Below are positions 52,598 through 63,050 of a DNA stretch of 64,000 nucleotides, one piece after another. Under the pieces are notes generated by a model. The model worked only from the letters and a program-made list of their open reading frames with translations, did not search any database and was not told where the DNA came from. Source of the stretch: Parapedobacter tibetensis. GTDB taxonomy: Bacteria > Bacteroidota > Bacteroidia > Sphingobacteriales > Sphingobacteriaceae. Within the stretch, counting starts at the first letter, position 1, and each line of letters begins with the position of its first letter. The position numbers and the translations under genes are program-made. The stretch spans positions 372,001-436,000 of the forward strand of contig NZ_JAMXBE010000001.1 of the NCBI RefSeq assembly GCF_024704835.1, read 5' to 3'.

Positions 52598-55500
52598 TTA
52601 TCCTTTATTCAGGTTGTAATGCTGTCCGAACGTGTCCCGGTATTTCTTTTTATACTCCGAAGGCCTCACCCCGAACAGTTTAAAAAATTGCTCCCTGAAA
52701 TACTTCATGTCATTGAATCCTGCAGTAAAAGCCGCTTCGCTGATGTTGAGGTCGGTACTGATCAGCAACTGTGCCACTTTACGCAACCGGATATACCGGA
52801 CAAATTCATTTGCCGTTTTCCCCGAAATGGATTTAACCCGCTTGTATAAAGCGGAATGGCTCATGCCCACCTCGTCGGCCAGCAGCTTGATGGTAAAATC
52901 GGGATTATCCAGGTGTTGCTCAACGGTTTGTATACATAGCTGCAGGAAATCGCTGTACTCCGACGATATTTTATAATCATTGTGCTGAAGGGTCACTTCG
53001 TTATAAAAATAGCGCTGCAATTGGTTTCGGCTTTTGAGGATGTTGGATACTCGGGCTACCAATATTTCGTTGTCAAAAGGTTTGGTGATGTAATCGTCTG
53101 CCCCCCCTTCAATACCCTTGAGTTTGATCTCATCCGAGGAACTTGCGGTCAATAGGATTACGGGGATGTGGCTTAGGCTTTCATCTTGCTTTACCCTTGC
53201 GCAAAGCTCAATACCGGATATGCCTTTCATCATCACATCACTTAACACGATATCAGGTTGATAAGTACGTATCATTTCCAATCCTCCTTCGCCGGTATCC
53301 GCTTCGTATATGGCATAGCCATCCTCGAAAATTTTCTGGATATACTGCCTAATCTGAGCATTGTCATCCACCACAAGCATCACGGGGAGGTCGGAGACCA
53401 CTTCCGTTACTTTTTTTATTTGATCATAACCGGTTTCACCAATTCCATTTCCCCCTAAGAGCTCGTCGGACGCCAGCTCATCCAGGAATATGGATCGTTC
53501 GCTGAGATCCTCAAACACAAATTGTCCATCAAACTGCCCCTTGCCCTTGCATAATGTAAGCGTGAATAGGCTACCTTTATTTGGAGTGCTGCAATAGATG
53601 ATAGTACCCCCATGAGCATCGACAAACTTTTTCACCAGATACAGTCCTATGCCAAATCCTGCCACCCCTTTTCCGTTTCCTTCGAAATCTCGGTAAAACT
53701 TCGCAAATAAATGATCTCCCACCTGCTCGGGAATGCCACAGCCTGTATCTTCCACCTGTATTTCCACCCCATCGGGGGTTTCTTGGATCTGGATGCTGAC
53801 CTTTCCGCCATCGGGTGTGAATTTAATGGCATTGCTAAGCAGGTTGAATAGGGTAATCTCCAGTTTTTCCCGATCACCGTATAGTTCTACAAACTCCCCG
53901 ACACTTGCAAATTGATAATTCAAATGCTTTGATTCAGCCTGCTGTTTGAAGCAAAGGAATACCTCATGGCACAGCTCCACGATATTCAGCCGCACCAGCC
54001 TTAGCTTATCAGCTTCGCTGTCTGCCTTGCGAAAAAGCAGCAATTGGTCGACTAGGCTAAGCAGTCTTTTGGAATTGCGATACACCACGGTCAGTTCCTC
54101 ACTGTCCACCATCTTATCCTTGCTGTATAACAACTCTTTGATGGGATTGACAATAAGTGTGAGCGGTGTTCGGAATTCATGAGAAATGTGGGTAAAAAAC
54201 GAGAGTTTCCGTTCATTTAATTCCTTTTCTTTCTCCACTTCCATATGGGCCAGTTCAACCTCATATTTCAACCTGGTCCGCCGCCGGACATCGTACACAT
54301 AACTATAGATACCCGCAAAAAATAACACCGCGTATATGCCATAGGCCCAAAAAGTACGCCACCAAGGGGGCAGTACCTTAATGGACAAGGTACGCTCGAA
54401 AGGCGACCATGTTCCGTCTGCATTGGTGGATTTTATCCGCAACACATAATTTCCTTCATTCAGTCGGGAATAATGTGCATTCCGCTGATTTTCTATATAG
54501 TTCCAATCCTTATCCCATCCTTCTAGGAGATAAGCATACCGGATATTTCCGGGAGAAGAAAATTCCAATGCGGCAAATCCAAAGGACAATACGGCATCCT
54601 GATAGGGGATGGTCAACTCTTCAATCGTCAGCAAGTCGCCCATCCCATTAAACCGCTGATCATGCTCATAAGATTTATTATTTATCCGCAAATCCGTAAG
54701 TACAACATGAGGAAGCAAAATATCGCGTCTGATGCTGTCTGCGAAAAAGATGTTGAAGCCTTTAATGCCGCCAAAAGCAAATTCGCCGGATGCCAATCGG
54801 AGCGCGGCATTGTAATTGAATTGATTGCTTTGCAAACCATCAGATTCATGATAGTTAAGGATTTGGTTGGTCCGGGGATTGAACTTAGCCAGACCATTAA
54901 AGGTAGACATCCAGAAATTGCCCGAATTATCTTCTAGTAAATTCAATACGGTATTACTGGGCAACCCTTCGGATTCAGTCCATCCGCGGTAATTTCCTGA
55001 CTGTTTATCAATACGGAGCAACCCCTTCCCTTCAGTACCCAACCAAAGGCTATCGGTTTTTCCCGCACGTATGTCGCGGACGGCTTGGCCTATGTAGTGC
55101 CGGGATACGGTATGAAGCTTGGTATCCAATCTAATCAACGCATCAAATGTACCTAGCCAAAATATCCCCTCCTCATCTTCCATCATCGATAATACATTCT
55201 GGATAGCTGCATCGTATAGCTCAAAAGCGGTCCGTTCTGCATTAAGCCGATATAATCCACCGGATGATAGCGTACTGGCCCAAATGCTGCCTTGACTATC
55301 CTCAAATAATTTCCAAACGTTCCGATGTTCATAATTTGCAGCGTGATTAAAACAAGCATACCGCTTAAACGTGCCTTTCTGGCGTTCGAGCCGGTTTATT
55401 CCTCCTCCATATGTGGCTGCCCAGATATCACCATTGCGGTCACATAATAAGCTTGCTACGTTGTTGCAGCTCAAGGAACCTGGATTATTCGGCTGATGTT

Positions 55501-56689
55501 TGTAATGCTTAAATGTATTGTTTACCCTGTCCCAATGGGTTAACCCTTCGCCATCTGTACCTATCCATAAAGAACCATCACCATCTTCTGCGAAAGATAA
55601 AATGAAATCTTGAGGAAAAATAGCCTCTGTTGATTTATTTTGCCGGATCAACTGGAATCGCCCCTGATGCGGATCGATGATATTGATGCCACCTCGTAAG
55701 GTGCCAATCCATTGGCGCGATTCTGCATCTTCATAAGCTGCGAATACCGCGCTACTGGTTAAAGCTCCTCCATGCTGGCTGCCTTTTACATAAGTAAATT
55801 CACCGGAAGGGAGGTGTATTTTGGTCATACCGCCCCCGTCGGTACAGACCATCAAGGTATGATCACTCCCCAAACTCAGCGAAGCAATGATATTACCGGA
55901 TAAGCCGTTTCCTTGGTTGTAATGCTGATAGCGGTCGCTGCCTATATGATAGGCATACAGCCCTTGGTCGGTGCCTAACCAAATATTGCCCAAATCATCC
56001 GTAGTCATGCAGGTTGCTGATTTTATAGCTGGCGATTTTAACCTCAGCACCGCTGCCGCTTGGTCATAAAAACAGAGCCCTACCCCATGCACCAAGGACC
56101 ATAGTACGCCGTCATAATCTACGGCAATGGCCTGTACATTGTAATTGATTTTTACGCCATTGGATTGAACTAAAGGGGTTTGTTTAGCGTGGGTGATTTC
56201 TTGGGATCCTGTTGGAACCCTAAGTAGACCTGCACGTTCAGAAGCTGCAAATATGTCACCCTTGGGATGGGATACCAAATGATGAATCGAAAAATCTATG
56301 GCATGTATGGTGTTGTCATTGATATCTACGTATTCCAAGTGAGAAAAATTGCCCCGACCATCCATGACGGATGCGCCTTTCTTGGTCGACACCCAAATAA
56401 GCCCCTGACCATCTTCCACGATACCGGTTATCCGATTGTCCAGCAATGATTGGGTATGGCCAGGCTGGTTTTTATATACCTTGAACTGATACCCATCGAA
56501 ACGGTTAAGCCCATCATAGGTACCAAACCACATAAACCCATGGCTATCTTGAAAAATTTTGGTCACCGAATTATTGGATAGCCCATGCTCGATTCCTAAA
56601 TACCGCACTCGAATAATAGATGTCGAATATACACTTATTGAACTAAACAATAGAACTATTGCGGTAATAATCAATGACTTACTTTTCAT
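52598..56689 (-). CDS. Hybrid two-component system regulator (HTCS)
   Basis: 1363 residues combining sensor and response regulator in one chain. After a signal segment (IITAIVLLFSSISVYS) come two seven-bladed propellers of Reg_prop repeats (GLSNNSVTKIFQDSHGFMWF is the first; about 25-690) and a Y_Y_Y domain. A membrane helix (FWAYGIYAVLFFAGIYSYVY, about 780) follows. The kinase has His at about 832 (FFTHISHEFRTPL) and an ATP-binding domain (NLLSNAIKF, DTGCGIPEQ). A receiver domain carries the phosphoacceptor Asp near 1148 (IVLSDVMM), and an AraC-type DNA-binding domain ends the protein. It should sense an oligosaccharide in the periplasm and activate the adjacent SusC, and possibly also the 56.9-62.2 kb locus. 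Confidence 0.95.
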   Translation of the reverse strand: MKSKSLIITAIVLLFSSISVYSTSIIRVRYLGIEHGLSNNSVTKIFQDSHGFMWFGTYDGLNRFDGYQFKVYKNQPGHTQSLLDNRITGIVEDGQGLIWVSTKKGASVMDGRGNFSHLEYVDINDNTIHAIDFSIHHLVSHPKGDIFAASERAGLLRVPTGSQEITHAKQTPLVQSNGVKINYNVQAIAVDYDGVLWSLVHGVGLCFYDQAAAVLRLKSPAIKSATCMTTDDLGNIWLGTDQGLYAYHIGSDRYQHYNQGNGLSGNIIASLSLGSDHTLMVCTDGGGMTKIHLPSGEFTYVKGSQHGGALTSSAVFAAYEDAESRQWIGTLRGGINIIDPHQGRFQLIRQNKSTEAIFPQDFILSFAEDGDGSLWIGTDGEGLTHWDRVNNTFKHYKHQPNNPGSLSCNNVASLLCDRNGDIWAATYGGGINRLERQKGTFKRYACFNHAANYEHRNVWKLFEDSQGSIWASTLSSGGLYRLNAERTAFELYDAAIQNVLSMMEDEEGIFWLGTFDALIRLDTKLHTVSRHYIGQAVRDIRAGKTDSLWLGTEGKGLLRIDKQSGNYRGWTESEGLPSNTVLNLLEDNSGNFWMSTFNGLAKFNPRTNQILNYHESDGLQSNQFNYNAALRLASGEFAFGGIKGFNIFFADSIRRDILLPHVVLTDLRINNKSYEHDQRFNGMGDLLTIEELTIPYQDAVLSFGFAALEFSSPGNIRYAYLLEGWDKDWNYIENQRNAHYSRLNEGNYVLRIKSTNADGTWSPFERTLSIKVLPPWWRTFWAYGIYAVLFFAGIYSYVYDVRRRTRLKYEVELAHMEVEKEKELNERKLSFFTHISHEFRTPLTLIVNPIKELLYSKDKMVDSEELTVVYRNSKRLLSLVDQLLLFRKADSEADKLRLVRLNIVELCHEVFLCFKQQAESKHLNYQFASVGEFVELYGDREKLEITLFNLLSNAIKFTPDGGKVSIQIQETPDGVEIQVEDTGCGIPEQVGDHLFAKFYRDFEGNGKGVAGFGIGLYLVKKFVDAHGGTIIYCSTPNKGSLFTLTLCKGKGQFDGQFVFEDLSERSIFLDELASDELLGGNGIGETGYDQIKKVTEVVSDLPVMLVVDDNAQIRQYIQKIFEDGYAIYEADTGEGGLEMIRTYQPDIVLSDVMMKGISGIELCARVKQDESLSHIPVILLTASSSDEIKLKGIEGGADDYITKPFDNEILVARVSNILKSRNQLQRYFYNEVTLQHNDYKISSEYSDFLQLCIQTVEQHLDNPDFTIKLLADEVGMSHSALYKRVKSISGKTANEFVRYIRLRKVAQLLISTDLNISEAAFTAGFNDMKYFREQFFKLFGVRPSEYKKKYRDTFGQHYNLNKG

Positions 56690-56847
56690 CGCTATGGGGA
56701 AAACGTGTTTATAATTAAGTATTAACCAGTAAATATAGTAAAAAGTTGCAGACTTAATAGCGGTGCAATTTATTAAAAATTAATACCTATTTTAATGGAG
56801 ATTACAAGTAAGCCGCTCCGTAATGAGAATTAAGGTAAGGCTACCGG

Positions 56848-56880
56848 TAAAAAAAAGGGATGCTCATGATGAACATCCCT
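56848..56880 (-). terminator. Rho-independent terminator after the right-hand SusD gene
   Basis: On the minus strand AGGGATG (56880-56874) pairs with CATCCCT (56862-56856) across an 11-base loop and is followed by a run of eight T. It is 50 bases beyond the SusD stop at 56930, so it separates the right-hand locus from the HTCS gene. Confidence 0.8.
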
Positions 56881-56929
56881 AATAGTTGGCCTAATGGAAT
56901 TATCCTAAGGCTTGCTTTATTTCAGTTTT

Positions 56930-58828
56930 TCAATAGCCTGGATTCTGCACCAGCTGATTGTTCCGGTTGATTTCATCACGATGAATTGGGATGAAATACA
57001 TTTTATCCAACCACTGCCTGTTTTCGATACCCGGATCGATGGTGCTTACCGTGTAGGTATAGTTATAATGCTCAGGATCATATCGATACACCGATACAGA
57101 GCTTCCGTTTTTCAGTCGCCCAAATACGCGAATGATGCCCACTTTACGGCCCAGTGTTTCTGCAGCAATCATCCATCTACGGGCATCGTGAAAGCGATGT
57201 TCCTCGTAGGCCAGTTCAATACGCCGCTCTTTCCGATAGGCCTGCATGAGGGCTGTACCGGAAGCCGTAATAGCGGGTAATCCGGCCCGAAAACGGATTC
57301 GGTTGAGCCACGTCCTCGCCTCAGCGTCTTCACCCAATTCGATGCAGGCTTCGATGTAATTCAGTACAACCTCCGTGTACCGCAATACCGGCCAGGGAAT
57401 AAACTGCCGAGTATTCTGATCAACCACAGCCGGATCAGGATCTATAAATTTGCGCATGTAGTAGCCGGTATACGAGCCATTCCAATCCTCTACGCTACTA
57501 TTACGCGTATCCAATCCATAGTGGATGACCTTGTTTCCGCCTTGCGTCACCTCATATTGACCGGTTTGGATTTGATTGGCGGGATCCCGACCTGCCACAT
57601 CGGCTGTACGAGGTTTCCAATCGGCACCATCATAGAGAATCGTTGCATAAAAACGGGGATCGCGGTTTTCATATGGTGCCGCCGCATGCTCAGGATTATT
57701 CCAATCGAAAGTGGCCCCATCTATCATGCCATAGTCATCTACCAATAGCTGTGTCGGAGTGTTTCCGGCCCAATTGTGGTAACCATTCGGACCATTATTT
57801 CGGCCTACGTAATTGCCCCCTTCGTCTTTCAAGTCAATAAAAAATCGCCCGAGTATCAAATCCGCTTTACCATCGGAAGAGACAGCTTGACTACCACCGC
57901 CCAAGGAAATGGATAGGTAATTTTGGGTACCTTCTTCGGGTGTAACAGGTGCCGTAAGATCCATCATGTACCCTGGGCCATGCATATCAAGGACATCCTT
58001 GGCTGCTTGCTGCGCCCTTTCCCAGCGTGCTTGCTGATTGCCGTTGGTATATCCTAAATACGCTGGGTTCGAATATCCCGCTATAGTTGCTGAATTGGCC
58101 GAGGCCGTCGGGATATCATGCAGGTCGCTGGCGGCCTTGGTTAATACCCGGCTCTTCAAAACCAACGCAGCGGCTACAGAGGCCCGGCCATCCACTACCG
58201 GTGCATCTGCCAACAATTCGGCTGCCCGGTCGCAATCCGCCGCGATAAATTCCACATGCTCTTCAAATGTATTTCTTGCGATCGTGTAATCTTCCTCGCC
58301 CAATCCATAGATGCTATCGATCAGGGGGACGGCTCCATAATACCTCATCAGTTCGGTATAGAAAAAGGCACGGAGGAAATGGGCTTCCCCCATCAATTGG
58401 TCCGCAATGTTTGTGGAGTTGTCAAACTGCGGGTTCGCAAGATTCTGAATGGCGATGTTGGCTGCCCGGACACGCTGGTACAAGCTGCCCCAGTTGTGGG
58501 TTCCAGCACTAATTTGACTATTCCAACCTTGATCGGCATCGTTCGATCGGGCCTCTGTGATGATATTAATTCCCCGGCCTGGGTGCGTAAACATTGCCTC
58601 GTCTGATAACGAAGCCAACATTTCCTCGTCGAACCCACCTTGACCAAATCCATTGTAAATCTCGGTTACGAAGGCTTCGGCGAGCCCGGCGTCCTGCCAT
58701 GTATCTTCCTGGGGAACCTCATCAAGTGGTCTGGTGTTTACGAAATCATCATTACATCCAGCCACACACACGAATAACAACAATGCGAACGGCACTATTG
58801 TTATGCTATATTTTCTTGTCATTTTCAT
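56930..58828 (-). CDS. SusD-family lipoprotein of the right-hand locus
   Basis: 632 residues; ITIVPFALLLFVCVAGC gives a lipobox Cys at about 25. SusD blocks: LMGEAHFLRAFFYTELMRYY, VLRYTEVVLNYIEACIELGE, IELAYEEHRFHDARRWMIAA, with a C-terminus NRNNQLVQNPGY. It lies 147 bases after SusC, longer than the usual gap, and that space holds no visible gene. A strong terminator follows. Ligand inferred from the GH51 upstream to be an arabinose-containing oligosaccharide. Confidence 0.94.
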   Translation of the reverse strand: MKMTRKYSITIVPFALLLFVCVAGCNDDFVNTRPLDEVPQEDTWQDAGLAEAFVTEIYNGFGQGGFDEEMLASLSDEAMFTHPGRGINIITEARSNDADQGWNSQISAGTHNWGSLYQRVRAANIAIQNLANPQFDNSTNIADQLMGEAHFLRAFFYTELMRYYGAVPLIDSIYGLGEEDYTIARNTFEEHVEFIAADCDRAAELLADAPVVDGRASVAAALVLKSRVLTKAASDLHDIPTASANSATIAGYSNPAYLGYTNGNQQARWERAQQAAKDVLDMHGPGYMMDLTAPVTPEEGTQNYLSISLGGGSQAVSSDGKADLILGRFFIDLKDEGGNYVGRNNGPNGYHNWAGNTPTQLLVDDYGMIDGATFDWNNPEHAAAPYENRDPRFYATILYDGADWKPRTADVAGRDPANQIQTGQYEVTQGGNKVIHYGLDTRNSSVEDWNGSYTGYYMRKFIDPDPAVVDQNTRQFIPWPVLRYTEVVLNYIEACIELGEDAEARTWLNRIRFRAGLPAITASGTALMQAYRKERRIELAYEEHRFHDARRWMIAAETLGRKVGIIRVFGRLKNGSSVSVYRYDPEHYNYTYTVSTIDPGIENRQWLDKMYFIPIHRDEINRNNQLVQNPGY

Positions 58829-58975
58829 CTGTATATAATTTGTTTTTAAAAGGCGATGAAGCTATCAGATTTTTCACAACTGTTTACTAAATGGGTGTTC
58901 AAGAGCTCGCAAGCTCGGTTTATTCATCCCACTGTGTGGTCTGAAAAATCATGATGGTTTCATTTCTCTTCAATC

Positions 58976-61900
58976 TTAAAAGGTTACAGCCAATCCAGTA
59001 TTGATAAGTCGGGCTTGCGGATAATATTGCCCCAATTGGTTCAATGATTCAGGGTCATAGACACCAATTTTGCTCCAAGTAAATAAATTAAACCCGCTTA
59101 CATAAACCCGCAGACTCTTGATGCCGGCAGGTTCCATCCATTGCCCGGGAAACGTATATCCTAATTCCAGGTTCTTCAATCGGATATAATCTGTACTCCT
59201 AAGCCAATAGGTATTACCGGAAGAGTAATACTGGTCGCTACGGTCTGTAATTCTTGGATGCTGGTCGCTCGGACTATCCACTCGCCAACGGTTTTCGTAA
59301 AAATCAAGGAGGTAATTGCCGATAGCACCTGATTCATCGGTTCCGACACGCAATTCACCCCCAGTAGCCCCTTGGAAGAGCACTGTTAGGTCAAAGCCCT
59401 TATACTGCAAGCCAATATTCAGTCCGCCTTGAAATGTAGGTATGGTATTCTTGTCGCGCCGCACACGGTCATCCGATGTAATGGCACCATCGCCGTCGTA
59501 GTCCACATACCTCATGTCTCCTGGCCTCAATGAATTGGTTACCGCACTATAATCCAATGTATTTGCTGAAATCTCGGCCTCGTCCCTGAAAACACCGTCA
59601 TAGATGTAATACAGTTCAGAATTGATCGTTCTGCCCGTGGACTGTTGCCATTCCGGTGCTCCCGGTGCCTCATCCCAAAAGATAATTTTGTTCTTGGCAT
59701 AGCCACCATTCAAACTTACATTTAAGTTGAAGTCGCCAAACTGATCGGTATATCCCACATTGAAGTCCCAGCCGCTATTCTCTACGATGCCAATATTTTC
59801 AGCAGGCAGTGTCATGCCGGTAGTTTGCGGGATAGATGCGTTGCGTCTCCATAGGATACTTTCACGTCTGTTTTTAAACCACTCCAATACAAAGTTGAAC
59901 TTTCCGTCCATCAGTTGTCCATCGAGCCCAATATTGTAGTTGTTGGCTACCTCCCAAGTGATGAACATATTCGGTACGCGGCTCTCATACAGGGTTTTGA
60001 CCAGCTCATTGCTGATAACGTAAGTCCCGAAGCCGTATGTGGGAAAGTACTGGTATTCTTGCAACGTTGCTTCTCCGTTATTATCGTGATCATAGAAAAT
60101 ATTGTCGTTTCCCATCTGGCCATATGAACCTCGTAGCTTCAGGTAATTGACAAAAGGCACACCATCCTTCCAAAAATCCTCTTCTGAAATCATCCATCCT
60201 GCCATAATGCCTGGAAAGAAACCGTAGCGGCTATCTTCGGGAAACATATACGAGCCATCATACCGCCATAAGAACTCGGCAATGTATTTACTTTTGTAAT
60301 TATATCCTACGCGCCCGAAATAGTTGAGCCTTGCCCGCTCCCAAGCTCCACCGTTATTATCCTTTTCAGCTTCGCCTCCTGCAAACAAGTAATCGATTGC
60401 CGAAGAGACAAAATACCTGCGGAATGCTTCGAAGTTATCGTTGCGAATCGTTTCCCGGTTAACGCCGGCCAATAGATTAACGGTATGGTCGCCAAATGTA
60501 CGGTCATACGTTAATACCCCGCCGAGCAGCACATTCATTTGATCCTCATCACTCTGAGTGAGGCGTGGATCCGCAGGACCCCGCTCGCCCCGCACTAATA
60601 GTGGAGTTACACCGTCGTCTTCATAATCGCCTTGCCAAGTATATAGGTACCAAGGGATTTCCCAGCGCTTTGTTTTAGCGACATATTTATCTATTGACGC
60701 CGTACCGCTGAACTTGAGTCCTTCCACCCAAGGTATGGTGATGTCGACTTGCCCATTCGTTTGGAAATAATAACGTTTGTCTCTATCATAACCTGTCTGG
60801 TCAGTTGTAATGACCACCGGATTTTCCCCGTATTCGATGTCTGGACCGGGCAACCCATTTGGCCAAAAGGCCGGTTCTGTAGGGATGCCTCGCATCAGCA
60901 TCCGGAAAATCGTGCCCGCTGATTTCGTGGGGAATTCGCGATCTTCCTGCCTTCCCAAAACACCGATTTTCGTGCTGACGTATTTATTAATATTCGCATC
61001 CAGATTGATCCGGATATCGTATTGCGAGTACCCGGTAGCCGAATTTTTATAATAGGCGTCCTGATTTTGATATCCGATGGAGGTCATGTATTTGATGTCT
61101 TCCGTACCGCCACTGATTTGAAGGTTATGTTGCGATTGCGGCGACCATGTTTTTAGCGTGGCATCATACCAATCGGTATTGGGGTGGCCCCAGGGGTCCG
61201 AGCCATCGGCGAATAACTGCAAATCTTCGGGCGAGAACGGAGCAGTAAGCACGGTGTTGTCTGGTCGGGTGTATGATCCGGATTCCTGAAATGCCATTTG
61301 GGCTGCCGACCATTCCGATACAGACAGCTTGAAAATCTCCAGCTCATTACGCATCTCTGCATATTGTCCCGCATCCGCTAAATCGGGGATTACCGTTGGC
61401 TGTGAAAAAGCTTGGTTGAACGTATATTGCAGCAATGGCTTTCCGGAATGGCCACGTTTAGTGGTAATGAGGATAACGCCATTAGCGGCCCGCGCACCAT
61501 ATATGGCTGCGGAAGCGTCTTTCAACACGGATATGTTATCGATATCCGCTGGGTTAAGGCGCTCAAAACCGCCGACACGGGCCGGGATACCATCAATGAC
61601 AACCAACGGATCACTATTCCCGAGCGTATTTGTACCCCGGATACGAATCTGGGCGCCGTCATAGCCAGGTTCAGCGCTACCTTGCGTGGCAACCACACCT
61701 GGCAAACGACCCGCCAACGCATTGGACAGGTTTACTGTGGGCGACTTCATGAGTTCGGCGCTTTTTACCGAGGTGACTGATCCGGTGATGTTTTCCCGAC
61801 GTTGGGTACCATAGCCTACAACGACCACTTCTTCTAGGTTGGACATGGTGGCATCAAGTTCCAGTTGCACATCTATCCGTTCGCGATCTGCCGTATGTGT

Positions 61901-62248
61901 TTGGGAAACATACCCGATGTACGAATAGACCAATGACGCTCCTTTTGTCGCTTCAATCGTGTAATTGCCTTCGTCATTGGTGGTTGTGCCGAGCGTGCTT
62001 CCAGCAACAGCTACACTCGCTCCTGCAATTGGCTCTCCCTGCGCATCGGCAACCTTTCCTTGCACCACAATGGCGCCTTCTTGGGCAAACAAAGCGTTAC
62101 TTGGAAACAATGTGGTCATCCATAAGACCACAAAAGATACCCTAAACAGGGTACGGCAAAAATAATTCAGTTTGTCTTGAAATCGTAGCGATTTCATTGC
62201 TCCCATCCAAGAATCGCTTTGGATAAAAGCATTTGGCATTTGCATCAT
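58976..62248 (-). CDS. SusC-family TonB-dependent transporter of the right-hand locus (no STN)
   Basis: 1090 residues from the ATG at 62248; an in-frame ATG at 62197 (KSLRFQDKLNYF) is the better signal-peptide start if the first 17 residues are not translated. After the hydrophobic segment ending NALFAQ come the regulatory domain (GKVADAQGEPIAGASVAVAG), LEEVVVVGYGTQRRENITGS, the plug (YGARAANGVILITTKRG) and a barrel ending NTGLAVTF. No STN domain, so an HTCS or another regulator controls it. A 600-base leader region with a structured element precedes it. Confidence 0.93.
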   Translation of the reverse strand: MMQMPNAFIQSDSWMGAMKSLRFQDKLNYFCRTLFRVSFVVLWMTTLFPSNALFAQEGAIVVQGKVADAQGEPIAGASVAVAGSTLGTTTNDEGNYTIEATKGASLVYSYIGYVSQTHTADRERIDVQLELDATMSNLEEVVVVGYGTQRRENITGSVTSVKSAELMKSPTVNLSNALAGRLPGVVATQGSAEPGYDGAQIRIRGTNTLGNSDPLVVIDGIPARVGGFERLNPADIDNISVLKDASAAIYGARAANGVILITTKRGHSGKPLLQYTFNQAFSQPTVIPDLADAGQYAEMRNELEIFKLSVSEWSAAQMAFQESGSYTRPDNTVLTAPFSPEDLQLFADGSDPWGHPNTDWYDATLKTWSPQSQHNLQISGGTEDIKYMTSIGYQNQDAYYKNSATGYSQYDIRINLDANINKYVSTKIGVLGRQEDREFPTKSAGTIFRMLMRGIPTEPAFWPNGLPGPDIEYGENPVVITTDQTGYDRDKRYYFQTNGQVDITIPWVEGLKFSGTASIDKYVAKTKRWEIPWYLYTWQGDYEDDGVTPLLVRGERGPADPRLTQSDEDQMNVLLGGVLTYDRTFGDHTVNLLAGVNRETIRNDNFEAFRRYFVSSAIDYLFAGGEAEKDNNGGAWERARLNYFGRVGYNYKSKYIAEFLWRYDGSYMFPEDSRYGFFPGIMAGWMISEEDFWKDGVPFVNYLKLRGSYGQMGNDNIFYDHDNNGEATLQEYQYFPTYGFGTYVISNELVKTLYESRVPNMFITWEVANNYNIGLDGQLMDGKFNFVLEWFKNRRESILWRRNASIPQTTGMTLPAENIGIVENSGWDFNVGYTDQFGDFNLNVSLNGGYAKNKIIFWDEAPGAPEWQQSTGRTINSELYYIYDGVFRDEAEISANTLDYSAVTNSLRPGDMRYVDYDGDGAITSDDRVRRDKNTIPTFQGGLNIGLQYKGFDLTVLFQGATGGELRVGTDESGAIGNYLLDFYENRWRVDSPSDQHPRITDRSDQYYSSGNTYWLRSTDYIRLKNLELGYTFPGQWMEPAGIKSLRVYVSGFNLFTWSKIGVYDPESLNQLGQYYPQARLINTGLAVTF

Positions 62249-62501
62249 AATTGTGTGTTTTTTAGTGATGTAAAAGATTAATTGTGGTTGTTTTGTCTAC
62301 CTGCGACAGGCATTAACGAATCATAAATAGCTCATAAAAATCTAATTTGGTTAAACATTTGGTTTCTAACTTCCTAAGTAATCCCTTAAAGCATATACGA
62401 TAAGCAAGTCATATAGCATGTTGTACGAGCCTGAATTGCCAATCCCGTTGGAAAACAAGCACAGCGAGGACTGTAAAAGAGTGAGTTATCCGAATCCTAA
62501 T

Positions 62502-62569
62502 GTGAAGCCAATATTAGTCGGGCATGCGCCGACTAACACCATGACTGATGTCAAAAAAATAGGCTTCAC
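62502..62569. other. Nested inverted repeats that could fold as a three-way junction
   Basis: An outer stem GTGAAGCC (62502-62509) / GGCTTCAC (62562-62569) encloses TTAGTCGG (62514-62521) / CCGACTAA (62529-62536) and a short TGAC/GTCA pair (62542-62552). All three stems are perfect. It lies about 250 bases upstream of the SusC start. The rest of the region 62249-62874 is AT-rich non-coding sequence in which I see no gene. The structure may be an RNA leader element or a relict of a mobile element end. Confidence 0.4.
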
Positions 62570-62874
62570 CAGAACGACTACTATGCAAGCATGTCCCTTG
62601 CTGCACTAGGGCAAAACAAAGCAACACGATAGTTATTTATCGTTAAATAAACACTTATTACTTCCCTAAGAAAAAAAAGCATGATGACTCCAATCACCTC
62701 CTTCATCTGTTCTAACGATGTGCGCTCGACGTTAACACTCCAGAAAAGGCTTATGAATTAGTTACGATGGTAAATGCGTGTGTGTGTGTTTTTAATTTGC
62801 ATAACATGGTTCATAAGTAAGGCAATGATAATCGATTCTCTCCAAATAATCAAATTCTGTAAGCAAACAATTAT

Positions 62875-63039
62875 TTATTTAATCGATAAAATACTGACAA
62901 TCAATAAAATGAAAAGTAATTTAGTCGTTACAGAAAGTAACAACTCGTCGCCTTCATTGGCCTTATCCAATGTTTTCCAACCCACGGGTTTATCCACTGT
63001 CACCGTCAATACCTTGTTTTGGGCATAAGACGCAAGCAT
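62875..63039 (-). CDS. Micro-ORF downstream of GH51, doubtful
   Basis: 54 residues, starting 11 bases after the GH51 stop: LASYAQNKVLTVTVDKPVGW, then a stretch ending in a hydrophobic run (LLFILLIVSILSI). The SYAQ-NKVLTVTV start looks like the tail of a signal peptide followed by a mature N-terminus, as if a larger downstream gene had been deleted. No family recognised. It may equally be chance. Confidence 0.25.
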   Translation of the reverse strand: MLASYAQNKVLTVTVDKPVGWKTLDKANEGDELLLSVTTKLLFILLIVSILSIK

Positions 63040-63050
63040 ACCGGAAACGG

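Noticed and set aside
62418-63028. Plus-strand frames of 63-84 codons in the gap before GH51
   Set aside because: Low-complexity, no motif, and partly made of the inverted repeats at 62502-62569.
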